This document shows positions 1 through 10,243 of a stretch of DNA of 45,486 nucleotides, piece by piece. The notes beneath the pieces are model-generated. The model saw only the letters and a list, made by a program, of their open reading frames with translations. It did not search any database and was not told the DNA's origin. The number at the start of each line of letters is the position of its first letter. Position 1 is the stretch's first letter. This DNA comes from Pseudarthrobacter enclensis (GTDB taxonomy: Bacteria > Actinomycetota > Actinomycetes > Actinomycetales > Micrococcaceae): assembly GCF_030811655.1 (NCBI RefSeq), contig NZ_JAUSRE010000030.1:1-45486 (forward strand), read 5' to 3'. Both the position numbers and the translations under genes were made by a program.

Positions 1-504
1 AAGATCCTGGACAACGCCGAGCCCTTGCGTGAACTGGCCCGCAGCATGGCGGACGAGAAATCGGTGCTGTTCCTGGGCCGCCACGTCGGCTACCCCGTAG
101 CCCTCGAGGGCGCCCTGAAGCTCAAGGAAATCGCGTACATCCACGCCGAGGGCTTCGCCGCGGGCGAGCTCAAGCACGGCCCCATCGCCCTGATCGATGA
201 AGGCCAGCCGGTGTTCGTGGTGGTCCCGTCCCCGCGCGGCCGCGACTCCCTGCACTCCAAGGTGGTCTCCAACATCCAGGAAGTCCGCGCCCGCGGCGCC
301 CGCACCCTGGTCATCGCGGAGGAAGGCGACGAAGCCGTCAAGGCCTACGCCGAGTACGTCTTCTACGTCCCGGAGACCCCCACCCTGCTCATGCCCCTGC
401 TGACCACCGTGCCGCTGCAGATCTTCGCCGCGGAACTCGCCGCAGCCAAGGGCTACGACGTGGACCAGCCCCGCAACCTCGCCAAGAGCGTCACCGTCGA
501 GTAA
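1..504 (+). CDS. glmS: Glutamine--fructose-6-phosphate aminotransferase, C-terminal part (cut by window start)
   Basis: The frame is open from base 1 and ends at TAA; 167 C-terminal residues are visible. They form the second SIS (sugar isomerase) domain of GlmS: GALKLKEIAYIHAEGFAAGELKHGPIAL is followed by the family-typical ending DQPRNLAKSVTVE. GlmS is cytosolic and makes glucosamine-6-phosphate from fructose-6-phosphate and glutamine, the entry step to UDP-GlcNAc for peptidoglycan. The N-terminal glutaminase and first SIS domain lie outside the window, so their integrity cannot be judged. A strong hairpin follows the stop. glmS followed by acpS and nnrD is a common actinobacterial order, which supports the call. 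Confidence 0.96.
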   Translation, partial: KILDNAEPLRELARSMADEKSVLFLGRHVGYPVALEGALKLKEIAYIHAEGFAAGELKHGPIALIDEGQPVFVVVPSPRGRDSLHSKVVSNIQEVRARGARTLVIAEEGDEAVKAYAEYVFYVPETPTLLMPLLTTVPLQIFAAELAAAKGYDVDQPRNLAKSVTVE

Positions 505-524
505 CCGCGCCACTGGCGGACAGC

Positions 525-557
525 GGAAGCCCCGGACCTTCACGGTCCGGGGCTTCC
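525..557 (+). terminator. GC-rich hairpin terminator after glmS
   Basis: A perfect 14-bp stem (525-538 with 544-557) with a 5-nt loop begins 21 nt after the glmS stop. The 3' side lacks a clear U-tract (TGCGTT), as is common for actinobacterial intrinsic terminators. Confidence 0.75.
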
Positions 558-666
558 TGCGTTAACACTGCCGGCCCAAAAACAAGCCCTTTGCGCTGAC
601 GGCGGACAACGACAGTATCCGGCCCAAACGGGGGCGCAGGAGGGCCTCCGGCCGGGACCGCCACCG

Positions 667-672
667 TAGAAT
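667..672 (+). promoter_or_regulatory. -10 hexamer TAGAAT, leaderless-type promoter of acpS
   Basis: TAGAAT ends exactly 7 nt before the ATG at 680, which would put transcription start at or next to the start codon. No Shine-Dalgarno sequence precedes this ATG. The same geometry recurs at many genes in the window. Confidence 0.55.
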
Positions 673-679
673 GAACCGC

Positions 680-1027
680 ATGATCGTTGGCATTGGGGTA
701 GACGTAGTAGACATCGAGCGGTTCGGCCGCCAGCTAGAGCGCACGCCGGGCCTGAGGGACCGGCTGTTCGTGCCGGCGGAACGGGACCTGAACACCCGTT
801 CCCTGGCTGCCCGGTTTGCCGCCAAGGAAGCCGTGGCCAAGGTCCTCGGTGCCCCGGCCGGCATGAACTGGCAGGACTGCTGGATCGGACTGGACCAGAA
901 CGGGCCCACCGTCCAGGTGAAAGGGACTGTCCTGGCAGTGGCCGAGGCCAAGGGCGTCAAGCGCTGGCACCTGTCCATCAGCCACGACGGCGGCATCGCC
1001 ACCGCCACGGTCCTGGCCGAAGGCTGA
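680..1027 (+). CDS. acpS: Holo-[acyl-carrier-protein] synthase
   Basis: AcpS transfers 4'-phosphopantetheine from CoA to the serine of acyl carrier protein in the cytosol, activating it for fatty-acid synthesis. The 115-residue product has the family's N-terminal GIGVDVVDIERF, with the metal-binding Asp, the FAAKEAVAKVLG helix with the second acidic ligand, and the C-terminal ISHDGGIATATVLAEG. An in-frame ATG at 671 exists. I chose 680 because the family begins MIVGIG and because TAGAAT lies 7 nt upstream, which fits a leaderless message. nnrD starts 16 bp after the stop, so the two are probably cotranscribed. Confidence 0.95.
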   Translation: MIVGIGVDVVDIERFGRQLERTPGLRDRLFVPAERDLNTRSLAARFAAKEAVAKVLGAPAGMNWQDCWIGLDQNGPTVQVKGTVLAVAEAKGVKRWHLSISHDGGIATATVLAEG

Positions 1028-1042
1028 TCCGGCGGCCGCCGC

Positions 1043-2638
1043 ATGATCACCGCGTACACCGGAACGCAGGTCCGCGCAGCCGAAGAACCCCTCCTGGCCG
1101 ACGGCCTGGGGGACGTGCTGATGCAGCGCGCCGCCTACGGGCTGGCCGCCGCCGTCGTCAATGAATTGAAGTCCCGCGGCTCGCGCCTCAACGGTTCCCG
1201 CGTGGTGGTGCTGGTGGGCAAGGGCAACAACGGCGGGGATGGACTGTACGCAGGCGCCTTCCTCGCAGCCCGCGGGATGCGGACGACGGCGGTCCTCACC
1301 GGCAATGCCGCCCACCCCGGCGGTCTGGCGGCATTCGAGCGGGCAGGCGGCCGGGTGCAGCGGCTCACCGAAGCAGAGCTTCCGGCACTCGCCGCCGAAG
1401 CCGCCGGGGCGGACGCCGTCATTGATGCCGTCCTGGGAACCGGCGCGAAGGGTGGCCTGCGGGGGAGTGCCGCCCACCTGATCGACGCCATCACGGCTAC
1501 ACGGGACGCTGAACACCGCGACGGCCTGCTGGTGGCCTGCGACCTTCCCAGCGGCATCGACGCGGACACCGGCGAAGCTGCCGGTCCCGTCCTGCCGGCC
1601 GATATCACTGTGACGTTCGGGGGAGCGAAGACCGGCCTGTTGGCCGACCCCGGCGCCGACTACGCAGGCCGCGTCCTGGTCGTGGAGATCGGCATCGAAG
1701 AGCACCTTCCGGCGCCCTCCATGCGCCGGCTGGAGGAGGCCGACATGGCCCGACTCCTGCCGCACCCGTCCCGGCGCGCCCAGAAGTACTCACGCGGTGT
1801 GCTGGGCGTGGTGGCCGGGTCAGAGAACTACCCGGGGGCTGCAGTCCTCGCCTGCCGGGGTGCGCTGGCCGCCGGGGTGGGCATGGTCCGGTACCTTGGT
1901 CCGCCGTCGGTGGCCGACCTGGTCCGCCAGTCCTGTCCCGAGGTGGTCTGCAGCACCGGAACCGTCGCAGAGAACCGCGTCCAGGCCTGGCTGGTGGGCT
2001 CCGGCATGGGCCCCCATGACCACGAACAGCTGACCCGCGCCCGCGACGCCATTGCATCGGACCTTCCCGTCGTGGCCGATGCAGGTGCGCTGCCCGCGCT
2101 GCCTGCCATGCTTGCGCCGCACGTGGTGCTCACCCCGCACGCCGGTGAGCTCGCATCGCTGTTCCAGCGGCTGGGCCACGGCGAGGACAGGGAAGCCGTG
2201 GAAGCCGGTACGCTCGCTGCGGTCCGCCAGGCCGCCGTCCGCACCGGGGCCACCGTCCTGCTCAAAGGCGCCACCACCCTCGTGGCTGCACCCTGGGGCA
2301 CCACCTTCAGCCAGGCGGACGGTACGCCCTGGCTCGCCACCGCCGGCAGCGGGGACGTCCTGGCCGGGGTCATCGGCGCGCTGCTCGCGCAGGCCGGGGC
2401 CGACGTCGGCCGCTTCACGGATCTGGGGATTGAAGGGGACGGACGGTGGGCTGCCATCGCCGCGCTGGGAGCGGCGTTGCACGGCCGGGCAGGGAAGGCT
2501 GCATCGGAGGCAGCGTCAGGCGGCCCGATCGCCGCTGGCGGAATTGCGGATGCCCTACCCGAAATCTGGGGTAAAGTCAGCATGCTTAGTAACTATGGAG
2601 CCTGGAAACGTAATAGTCACAGCCAACCACTACGGTAG
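1043..2638 (+). CDS. nnrD: Bifunctional NAD(P)HX epimerase / ADP-dependent NAD(P)HX dehydratase
   Basis: This is a metabolite-repair enzyme. The N-terminal YjeF_N domain (about residues 1-220) epimerises hydrated NAD(P)HX, and the C-terminal ribokinase-like domain (about 235-510) dehydrates it back to NAD(P)H using ADP. Visible motifs are GKGNNGGDGLYAG near residue 60, LPSGIDADTG in the epimerase half, TPHAGELASLF, and the nucleotide-site GSGDVLAGVIGALLAQ near residue 436. At 531 aa it has the normal length of a fused NnrE-NnrD protein. The last ~20 residues (after EIWGKVS) look unconserved. It lies 16 bp after acpS. In many actinobacteria nnrD is close to alr, but here about 15.7 kb separates them. 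Confidence 0.93.
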   Translation: MITAYTGTQVRAAEEPLLADGLGDVLMQRAAYGLAAAVVNELKSRGSRLNGSRVVVLVGKGNNGGDGLYAGAFLAARGMRTTAVLTGNAAHPGGLAAFERAGGRVQRLTEAELPALAAEAAGADAVIDAVLGTGAKGGLRGSAAHLIDAITATRDAEHRDGLLVACDLPSGIDADTGEAAGPVLPADITVTFGGAKTGLLADPGADYAGRVLVVEIGIEEHLPAPSMRRLEEADMARLLPHPSRRAQKYSRGVLGVVAGSENYPGAAVLACRGALAAGVGMVRYLGPPSVADLVRQSCPEVVCSTGTVAENRVQAWLVGSGMGPHDHEQLTRARDAIASDLPVVADAGALPALPAMLAPHVVLTPHAGELASLFQRLGHGEDREAVEAGTLAAVRQAAVRTGATVLLKGATTLVAAPWGTTFSQADGTPWLATAGSGDVLAGVIGALLAQAGADVGRFTDLGIEGDGRWAAIAALGAALHGRAGKAASEAASGGPIAAGGIADALPEIWGKVSMLSNYGAWKRNSHSQPLR

Positions 2639-2652
2639 GCATTAGTTCGCAC

Positions 2653-2687
2653 CAGCAGCAGGGGCGTCCCGATGCCGTCTGCTGCTG
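2653..2687 (+). terminator. Hairpin between nnrD and glgX
   Basis: CAGCAGCA (2653-2660) pairs perfectly with TGCTGCTG (2680-2687) around a GC-rich loop that can pair further. It follows the nnrD stop by 14 nt and ends 10 nt before the glgX Shine-Dalgarno sequence. There is no U-tract, so it may be a weak terminator or a 5'-leader structure of the trehalose operon. Confidence 0.4.
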
Positions 2688-2707
2688 ACCAATAAATGAG
2701 GAGCACG

Positions 2708-4966
2708 ATGGAAGTCTGGCCTGGAAATGCCTACCCGCTGGGGGCTACCTTTGACGGCACCGGCACTAATTTCGCCTTGTTCAGCGAACGGGCGGAGCGG
2801 GTTGAACTCTGCCTCCTGGCCGACGACTTAACCGAAACCCGGATCGAACTGACCGAAGTGGACGGCTACGTGTGGCACTGCTACCTGCCGCACATCCAGC
2901 CGGGCCAGAAGTACGGCTACCGCGTCCACGGACCCTACGATCCCGCCGATGGAAACCGCTTCAACCCCAACAAGCTCCTGATGGACCCATACGCCAAGGC
3001 CATCCAAGGCCAGATTGACTGGGACCCGGCGCTTTTCTCCTACGAATTCGGTGACCCCGACTCCCGCAACGATGCAGACTCTGCGCCGCACACCATGCAC
3101 GGCGTGGTCATCAACCCGTTCTTCGAATGGGACGGCGACCGCCAGCTGAAGATCCCGTACCACGAGTCCGTCATCTACGAAGCCCACGTCAAGGGCCTCA
3201 CCGAGCTGCACCCGGAAATCCCCGAAGAGCAGCGCGGCACCTACGCCGGCGTGGCCCACCCTGCCGTCATCGAGCACATGAAGAAGCTCGGCGTCACGGC
3301 CATCGAGCTCATGCCCGTGCATCAGTTCGTTAACGACGGCACCCTGGTGGAGAAGGGCCTCAACAACTACTGGGGCTACAACACCATCGGGTTCTTCGCC
3401 CCCCAGAACACCTACAGCTCCACGGGCGACGTGGGACACCAGGTCCAGGAATTCAAGGCCATGGTCCGCGACCTGCACCGGGCCGGCATCGAAGTGATCC
3501 TCGACGTCGTTTACAACCACACCGCAGAAGGCAACCACCTGGGCCCCACCCTGTCCTTCAAGGGCATCGACAACCAGGCCTACTACCGGCTGGTGGACAA
3601 CGACCTGAAGCACTACATGGACTACACCGGCACCGGCAACTCGCTGAACGTGCGGCACCCCCACTCCCTGCAGCTGCTGATGGATTCCCTGCGCTACTGG
3701 GTCACGGAAATGCACGTGGACGGTTTCCGCTTCGACCTCGCCTCCACCCTGGCCCGCGAGTTCTACGACGTGGACAAGCTCTCCACCTTCTTCGAACTCA
3801 TCCAGCAGGACCCCATCGTTTCGCAGGTCAAGCTCATCGCAGAGCCATGGGACGTTGGCCCCGGCGGCTACCAGGTGGGCAACTTCCCGCCGCAGTGGAC
3901 GGAATGGAACGGCAAGTACCGCGACACCGTCCGCGACTTCTGGCGCGGCGAGCCCTCCACCCTGGGCGAGTTCGCGTCCCGGCTCACCGGCTCGGCTGAC
4001 CTCTACGAAAGCTCGGCCCGGCGTCCCGTGGCCTCGATCAACTTTGTCACCGCCCACGACGGCTTCACCATGCGGGACCTCGTCTCCTACAACGAGAAGC
4101 ACAACGAGGCCAACGGCGAAGGCAACAACGACGGCGAATCCCACAACCGCTCCTGGAACTGCGGCGTGGAGGGAGACACCGACGACGAGAAGGTGCTGAC
4201 CCTCCGTGCCCGCCAGCAGCGGAACTTCATTGCCACGCTGCTGCTCTCGCAGGGCGTCCCCATGCTGCTGCACGGCGACGAACTGGGCCGCACGCAGCAG
4301 GGCAACAACAACACCTACTGCCAGGATTCCGAGCTGAGCTGGGTGCACTGGGAAGCCATGGACCAGCCACTGGTCGAGTTCACGGCATTCGTCAACAAGC
4401 TCCGGCACGACCACCCCACGTTCCGCCGCAGCCGCTTCTTCGACGGCCGCCCCGTCCGCCGTGGCGAAGGCGAGAAGCTGCCTGACATCGTCTGGCTCAA
4501 GACTGACGGCACGGAAATGCTGCCCGAGGACTGGGGCAGTGGCTTCGGCCGGACCATCGGCGTGTTCTACAACGGCGACGGCATCCAGGAACAGGACTCC
4601 CGTGGCCGCCGGATTACCGACGACAGCTTCCTCATGGCTTTTAATGCCCATGACGACGCGGTGGACTTCTGCGTCCCGTCCGACGAGTACTCGCAGTACT
4701 GGGAGGTCCTGGTCGACACCGCCGCCCAGGCCGACGCCTACGAACCTCTCAAGGCCGGCGCCACGCTGACCCTGGACGCGAAGTCCATGGTGGTGCTGCG
4801 TGCCTACTCCGGCCCCGAGGCTGAGGTGGATACGTCCGCGGCCGCGTCCCTGGCGTCCAGGGTGGAGCACGAGGAGGCCCAGGAGGAGATGGCGGAGGCC
4901 CAGGCCAAGGCAGCCGAGGCGAGCGAGGCAAGGGCAACGGGCGCCGACAAGAAAGCCAAAGCATGA
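2708..4966 (+). CDS. glgX: Glycogen debranching enzyme GlgX/TreX
   Basis: This GH13 isoamylase-type enzyme hydrolyses alpha-1,6 branches of glycogen or maltodextrin, giving linear chains for TreY. An N-terminal CBM48-like domain (WPGNAYPLGATFDGTGTNFALFS) precedes the (beta/alpha)8 barrel. Barrel motifs are DVVYNHTAEGN near residue 267, FRFDLAS with the nucleophile Asp near 342, LIAEPWD with the acid/base Glu near 379, and VTAHDGF near 448. An ATG at 2696 is in frame. I chose 2708 because GAGGAG (2698-2703) is well spaced before it and the family starts MEVWPG. The last ~47 residues are a low-complexity Ala/Glu/Lys tail. Its stop overlaps the treY start (ATGA), indicating translational coupling. 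Product length is 752 aa. Confidence 0.95.
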   Translation: MEVWPGNAYPLGATFDGTGTNFALFSERAERVELCLLADDLTETRIELTEVDGYVWHCYLPHIQPGQKYGYRVHGPYDPADGNRFNPNKLLMDPYAKAIQGQIDWDPALFSYEFGDPDSRNDADSAPHTMHGVVINPFFEWDGDRQLKIPYHESVIYEAHVKGLTELHPEIPEEQRGTYAGVAHPAVIEHMKKLGVTAIELMPVHQFVNDGTLVEKGLNNYWGYNTIGFFAPQNTYSSTGDVGHQVQEFKAMVRDLHRAGIEVILDVVYNHTAEGNHLGPTLSFKGIDNQAYYRLVDNDLKHYMDYTGTGNSLNVRHPHSLQLLMDSLRYWVTEMHVDGFRFDLASTLAREFYDVDKLSTFFELIQQDPIVSQVKLIAEPWDVGPGGYQVGNFPPQWTEWNGKYRDTVRDFWRGEPSTLGEFASRLTGSADLYESSARRPVASINFVTAHDGFTMRDLVSYNEKHNEANGEGNNDGESHNRSWNCGVEGDTDDEKVLTLRARQQRNFIATLLLSQGVPMLLHGDELGRTQQGNNNTYCQDSELSWVHWEAMDQPLVEFTAFVNKLRHDHPTFRRSRFFDGRPVRRGEGEKLPDIVWLKTDGTEMLPEDWGSGFGRTIGVFYNGDGIQEQDSRGRRITDDSFLMAFNAHDDAVDFCVPSDEYSQYWEVLVDTAAQADAYEPLKAGATLTLDAKSMVVLRAYSGPEAEVDTSAAASLASRVEHEEAQEEMAEAQAKAAEASEARATGADKKAKA

Positions 4967-7290
4967 GGACTCCGGTCTCCACCTACCGTTTGCAGATCCG
5001 CAGCAGTTTCACCCTCTTCGACGCCGCCGAACAGGTCCCCTACCTGAAGGACCTTGGCGTGGACTGGGTGTACCTGTCGCCCATCCTCACCGCGGAGAAG
5101 GGCTCGGACCACGGCTACGACGTGACCGATCCTTCCGCCGTGGACCCTGACCGCGGCGGCCCCGAAGGCCTGCTTGCCCTCTCAAAGGCAGCCCGCGAAC
5201 ACGGCATGGGCGTGCTGGTGGACATCGTGCCCAACCACGTGGGCGTGGCCTCCCCGCCGCAGAACCCGTGGTGGTGGTCGCTGCTCAAGGAGGGCCGCGG
5301 CTCGCCTTTCGCCGAAGCGTTCGACGTCGACTGGGACCTGGGCGGCGGAAAGGTGCGGCTGCCCATGCTGGGCTCGGACGCCGACCTGGACAAGCTGGAG
5401 GTCAAGGACGGCGAACTGCGCTACTACGACCACCGGTTCCCGCTGGCCGACGGCACGTACAGCGAGGGTGACTCCCCGCAGGACGTGCACAGCCGGCAGC
5501 ACTACCAGCTGATGGACTGGCGCCGCGCAGATGCCGAACTGAACTACCGGCGGTTCTTCGCGGTCACCACCTTGGCCGGAATCCGGGTGGAGGAACCGTC
5601 CGTGTTTGAGAAGGCCCATGCCGAAGTGGGCCGCTGGTTCACGGAGGGCCTGGTGGACGGGCTGCGCGTGGACCACCCCGACGGCCTGGCTGATCCCGCG
5701 GGCTATCTCCGCTGGCTCAAGGACCTCAGCGGCGGCGCGTACGTCCTCGTGGAAAAGATCCTGGAGCCGGGTGAAGTGCTGCCGCAGGAGTTTGCCTGCG
5801 AGGGCACTACGGGCTATGACGCACTGGCGGACGTGGACCGGGTCTTCGTGGACCCGGCAGGGCAGCAGGCCCTGGACGCCCTGGACGCTTCGCTGCGGGG
5901 TACGCCTGAGCCGGCCGACTACGCGGAGATGATCCGCGGCACAAAGCGCATGATCGCCGACGGCATCCTGCGCTCCGAGGTGCTGCGGCTGGCCCGGCTG
6001 GTTCCCGAGTCGTACGGGCTCGCGGTGGACCAGGCAGCGGACGGCATCGCAGAGATCATCGCGTCCTTCCCCGTCTACCGGTCCTACCTCCCGGTGGGCG
6101 CCGACGTCCTCAAGGAGGCGTGCGAGTCCGCCGCGGCGCACCGGCCGGACCTGGAAGTGGCCGTCGGCACCCTCCTGCCGCTGCTGCTGGATCCTGCCGA
6201 CCCCATCGCCATCCGGTTCCAGCAGACCTCCGGCATGGTCATGGCCAAGGGCGTGGAGGACACCGCGTTCTACCGGTACACCCGGCTGGGCACCCTGACC
6301 GAGGTGGGCGCCGAACCCACCGAGTTCGCCGTGGCGCCGGAGGAATTCCACCGGCGGATGCAGCGGCGCCAGCAGGACCTGCCCCTGTCCATGACCACCC
6401 TGTCCACCCACGACACCAAGCGAAGCGAGGATGCCCGGGCCCGGATCTCGGTCATCGCCGAACTGCCGGAGGAGTGGGCCAAAACCCTGGAGACGCTCCG
6501 GGGCCTGGCTCCGATTCCGGATGGCCCCTACGAGAACCTGCTGTGGCAGGCAATCGTAGGTGCGTGGCCTGCAAGCCGGGAACGGCTGCAGGGCTATGCG
6601 GAAAAGGCGGCCCGGGAGGCCGGCAACTCCACCAAGTGGACCGATCCCAATGAGGACTTCGAGTCCAAGGTGAAAGCAGCCGTCGACGCCGTGTTCGACG
6701 ACGCCAAGGTGGCCAAGGTGGTTGAGGACTTCGTGGCCCGCATCGATGCCTTCTCCGCCGCCAACTCGGTCTCGGCAAAGCTGGTCCAGCTGACCATGCC
6801 GGGCGTGCCGGACGTGTACCAGGGCAGCGAATTCTGGGAACGGTCACTCACGGACCCGGACAACCGCCGGCCCGTGGACTTCGCTGCGCGGCAGGCAGAG
6901 TTGGCAAAGCTCGACGCCGGGACGTTGCCTGACGCGGGCACGGAAGCAAGCAAGCTTCTGGTCACCTCGCGCGCACTGCGCCTGCGGCGGGACCGCCCGG
7001 AGCTGTTCCAGGGATACTCGGCCGTGACGGCCACCGGAGCCGCCGCTGACCACCTGCTGGCATTCACCCGCGGAACCGACGCCACTTCCGGTGCCCTCAC
7101 GCTTGCCACGCGGCTCCCCGCCGGACTGGAAGCCGGGGGCGGCTGGCGGGACACCGCCGTCGACCTTTCCACTGCCATGCGCGACGAACTCACTGGAACC
7201 AGCCACGGACCCGGCCGGGTTTCGGTGGCGGAGGTCCTGGGTACCTACCCGGTGGCCCTGCTGGCACCTGTGGACGGAGAAAAGGCATGA
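4963..7290 (+). CDS. treY: Malto-oligosyltrehalose synthase
   Basis: TreY converts the reducing-end alpha-1,4 glucose bond of a maltodextrin into the alpha,alpha-1,1 bond of trehalose, giving maltooligosyl trehalose in the cytosol. It is a 775-residue GH13 enzyme with the family N-terminus TYRLQIRSSFTLFDAA. Motifs are VDIVPNHVGVA near residue 86, LRVDHPDGL (catalytic Asp) near 235, VLVEKIL (Glu) near 264, and TLSTHDTKRSEDARARI near 480, which is diagnostic of TreY. The ATG overlaps the glgX stop by 4 bp, and the treY stop in turn overlaps the treZ start, so the three proteins form one coupled operon. Confidence 0.97.
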   Translation: MRTPVSTYRLQIRSSFTLFDAAEQVPYLKDLGVDWVYLSPILTAEKGSDHGYDVTDPSAVDPDRGGPEGLLALSKAAREHGMGVLVDIVPNHVGVASPPQNPWWWSLLKEGRGSPFAEAFDVDWDLGGGKVRLPMLGSDADLDKLEVKDGELRYYDHRFPLADGTYSEGDSPQDVHSRQHYQLMDWRRADAELNYRRFFAVTTLAGIRVEEPSVFEKAHAEVGRWFTEGLVDGLRVDHPDGLADPAGYLRWLKDLSGGAYVLVEKILEPGEVLPQEFACEGTTGYDALADVDRVFVDPAGQQALDALDASLRGTPEPADYAEMIRGTKRMIADGILRSEVLRLARLVPESYGLAVDQAADGIAEIIASFPVYRSYLPVGADVLKEACESAAAHRPDLEVAVGTLLPLLLDPADPIAIRFQQTSGMVMAKGVEDTAFYRYTRLGTLTEVGAEPTEFAVAPEEFHRRMQRRQQDLPLSMTTLSTHDTKRSEDARARISVIAELPEEWAKTLETLRGLAPIPDGPYENLLWQAIVGAWPASRERLQGYAEKAAREAGNSTKWTDPNEDFESKVKAAVDAVFDDAKVAKVVEDFVARIDAFSAANSVSAKLVQLTMPGVPDVYQGSEFWERSLTDPDNRRPVDFAARQAELAKLDAGTLPDAGTEASKLLVTSRALRLRRDRPELFQGYSAVTATGAAADHLLAFTRGTDATSGALTLATRLPAGLEAGGGWRDTAVDLSTAMRDELTGTSHGPGRVSVAEVLGTYPVALLAPVDGEKA

Positions 7291-9053
7291 CCCTGGCCAA
7301 CGTTGGACCCGAACGCTTCGACGTGTGGGCACCGGACGCCAAATCCGTGGTACTGCTGGCCAATGGCCGGCAGTACACCATGCGGACGAAGGAAACGGCG
7401 CCAGGCAGCGAAGGATGGTGGACGGCTCCGGACGCTCCGGGCGAGGGTGATGTGGACTACGGCTACCTGCTGGACGGGGACACTACCCCCATCCCGGACC
7501 CCCGGTCCCGCCGCCTCCCTGCCGGTGTCCACGAACAGTCCCGCACCTACGATCCCGCCGCCCATGCCTGGCGGGACTCAGCCTGGCGCGGCAAGGACCT
7601 GCAAGGGTCGGTGATCTACGAACTCCACGTCGGCACCTTCACGCCCGAAGGAACGCTGGACGCAGCCGTGGACAAACTGGGCTACCTGGTAGACCTCGGC
7701 ATCGACTTCGTGGAGCTGCTGCCGGTCAACGGCTTCAACGGAACCCACAACTGGGGCTACGACGGCGTGCAGTGGTACGCAGTCCACGAGGGTTACGGGG
7801 GACCGGCGGCCTACCAGCGGTTTGTGGATGCCGCGCATACCGCGGGGCTGGGCGTCATCCAGGACGTGGTGTACAACCACCTGGGGCCCAGCGGCAACTA
7901 CCTGCCCAAGTTCGGCCCGTACCTCAAGCAGGGCGACGCCAACACCTGGGGCGACTCGGTCAACCTGGATGGGCCCGGCTCCGACGTGGTCCGGGAGTAC
8001 ATCCTGGACCACGCGGCACTGTGGCTGCGGGACTACCACGTGGACGGGCTCCGGCTCGATGCCGTGCACGCGCTGCGCGACGAGCGTGCCGTACACATCC
8101 TTGAGGACCTGGGCGCTTTGGGTGATGCCATCTCGGCCGAAACCGGGCTGCCCAAGACCCTCATCGCCGAATCGGACCTCAACAACCCGCGCCTGATCTA
8201 CCCCCGGGATGCGAACGGGTACGGCCTGGCCGGACAGTGGAGCGACGACTTCCACCACGCCGTCCACGTGAGCGTCAGCGGCGAAACCACCGGCTACTAC
8301 TCGGACTTCGAATCGCTGTCCGTGCTGGCCAAGGTGCTGAAGGACGGATTCCTCCACGACGGCAGCTACTCCAGTTTCCGCGGGCGGCACCACGGCCGTC
8401 CCATCAACGCTTCGCTGGTCCACCCCGCGGCATTGGTCGTCTGCAACCAGAACCACGACCAGATCGGCAACCGGGCCACGGGGGACAGGCTCTCGCAGTC
8501 CCTGTCATACGGGCAGCTCGCCGTGGCCGCCGTCCTCACGCTGACGTCCCCGTTCACGCCCATGCTGTTCATGGGTGAGGAATACGGGGCTTCCACGCCG
8601 TGGCAATTCTTCACCTCGCACCCCGAACCGGAGCTCGGAAAGGCCACCGCGGAAGGGCGCATCAAGGAATTCGAGCGCATGGGGTGGGATCCCGCCGTCG
8701 TGCCCGATCCCCAGGACCCGGAAACCTTCCGCCGGTCCAAGCTGGACTGGGCCGAGGCCGCCACCGGTGACCATGCGCGGCTCCTTGAGCTGTACCGGTC
8801 GCTCACGGCGCTGCGCCGCGAATATCCGGAGCTGGCTTCCCTTGGTCTTGGTGAGACAGGGGTTTCGTTCGACGACGACGCCCGCTGGCTGCGTTTCCGG
8901 CGCGGGGCCGTCGAGGTGCTGGTCAACGCCTCGGACTCCAAGGTCCGGGTGGACGGCGCAGGCACAGTCCTCCTCGCCACCGACCAAGGGACCGGGCTGA
9001 ACGACGGTTCGCTTGACCTCGCGCCGTGGAGTGCCGCGATCCTCAAGTCCTAA
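7287..9053 (+). CDS. treZ: Malto-oligosyltrehalose trehalohydrolase
   Basis: TreZ releases free trehalose from maltooligosyl trehalose, completing the TreX-TreY-TreZ route used for osmotic, desiccation and storage needs. The 588-aa product has an N-terminal beta-sandwich (FDVWAPDAKSVVLL) and a GH13 barrel. Motifs are YELHVGTFTPEGT, IQDVVYNHLGPSGNYL near residue 193, LRLDAVHAL with the nucleophile near 257, LIAESDLN near 294, and the TreZ-typical NQNHDQIGNR near 388. The start overlaps the treY stop (ATGA). A textbook terminator follows 7 nt after the stop, closing the operon. Confidence 0.97.
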   Translation: MTLANVGPERFDVWAPDAKSVVLLANGRQYTMRTKETAPGSEGWWTAPDAPGEGDVDYGYLLDGDTTPIPDPRSRRLPAGVHEQSRTYDPAAHAWRDSAWRGKDLQGSVIYELHVGTFTPEGTLDAAVDKLGYLVDLGIDFVELLPVNGFNGTHNWGYDGVQWYAVHEGYGGPAAYQRFVDAAHTAGLGVIQDVVYNHLGPSGNYLPKFGPYLKQGDANTWGDSVNLDGPGSDVVREYILDHAALWLRDYHVDGLRLDAVHALRDERAVHILEDLGALGDAISAETGLPKTLIAESDLNNPRLIYPRDANGYGLAGQWSDDFHHAVHVSVSGETTGYYSDFESLSVLAKVLKDGFLHDGSYSSFRGRHHGRPINASLVHPAALVVCNQNHDQIGNRATGDRLSQSLSYGQLAVAAVLTLTSPFTPMLFMGEEYGASTPWQFFTSHPEPELGKATAEGRIKEFERMGWDPAVVPDPQDPETFRRSKLDWAEAATGDHARLLELYRSLTALRREYPELASLGLGETGVSFDDDARWLRFRRGAVEVLVNASDSKVRVDGAGTVLLATDQGTGLNDGSLDLAPWSAAILKS

Positions 9054-9060
9054 ACCTGGA

Positions 9061-9098
9061 AGTTGTGCCGCGGGCCTCGCCCGCGGCACAACTTTTTC
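9061..9098 (+). terminator. Rho-independent terminator of the glgX-treY-treZ operon
   Basis: A perfect 14-bp stem (9061-9074 with 9080-9093) with loop CCTCG runs into a T-tract (9093-9097). It is one of the clearest intrinsic terminators in the window. Confidence 0.92.
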
Positions 9099-9154
9099 TG
9101 CTGAGCGCTAACATCTCCCGCGTGGCGCAGCTCACAGGTGGCAGGATGGAATGT

Positions 9155-10195
<1,041 letters not shown>

Positions 10196-10220
10196 CCGGT
10201 CTGTTTTCGTTACACGGCGG

Positions 10221-10243
10221 GACCGGCGGAACAACGGCCGGTC
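10221..10243 (+). terminator. Possible hairpin terminator after the aldo/keto reductase
   Basis: GACCGGC (10221-10227) pairs with GCCGGTC (10237-10243) around a 9-nt loop, 25 nt after the stop, without a U-tract. It overlaps a possible ECF-sigma -35 element of ino1, so only one reading may be real. Confidence 0.4.

Noticed and set aside
562..1765. Long minus-strand frames over acpS and nnrD
   Set aside because: They are antisense to well-supported genes, lack motifs and start signals, and show the reversed codon bias expected of shadows.
2828..4870. 680-codon open frame antisense to glgX
   Set aside because: It lies wholly inside glgX on the other strand. Its composition (Val/Gly/His-rich, no motif) is the usual by-product of high third-position GC, and glgX has intact catalytic motifs.
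9026..9154. Upstream extension of the aldo/keto reductase frame
   Set aside because: It overlaps the treZ end and the operon terminator, and the extra residues do not resemble the family N-terminus.
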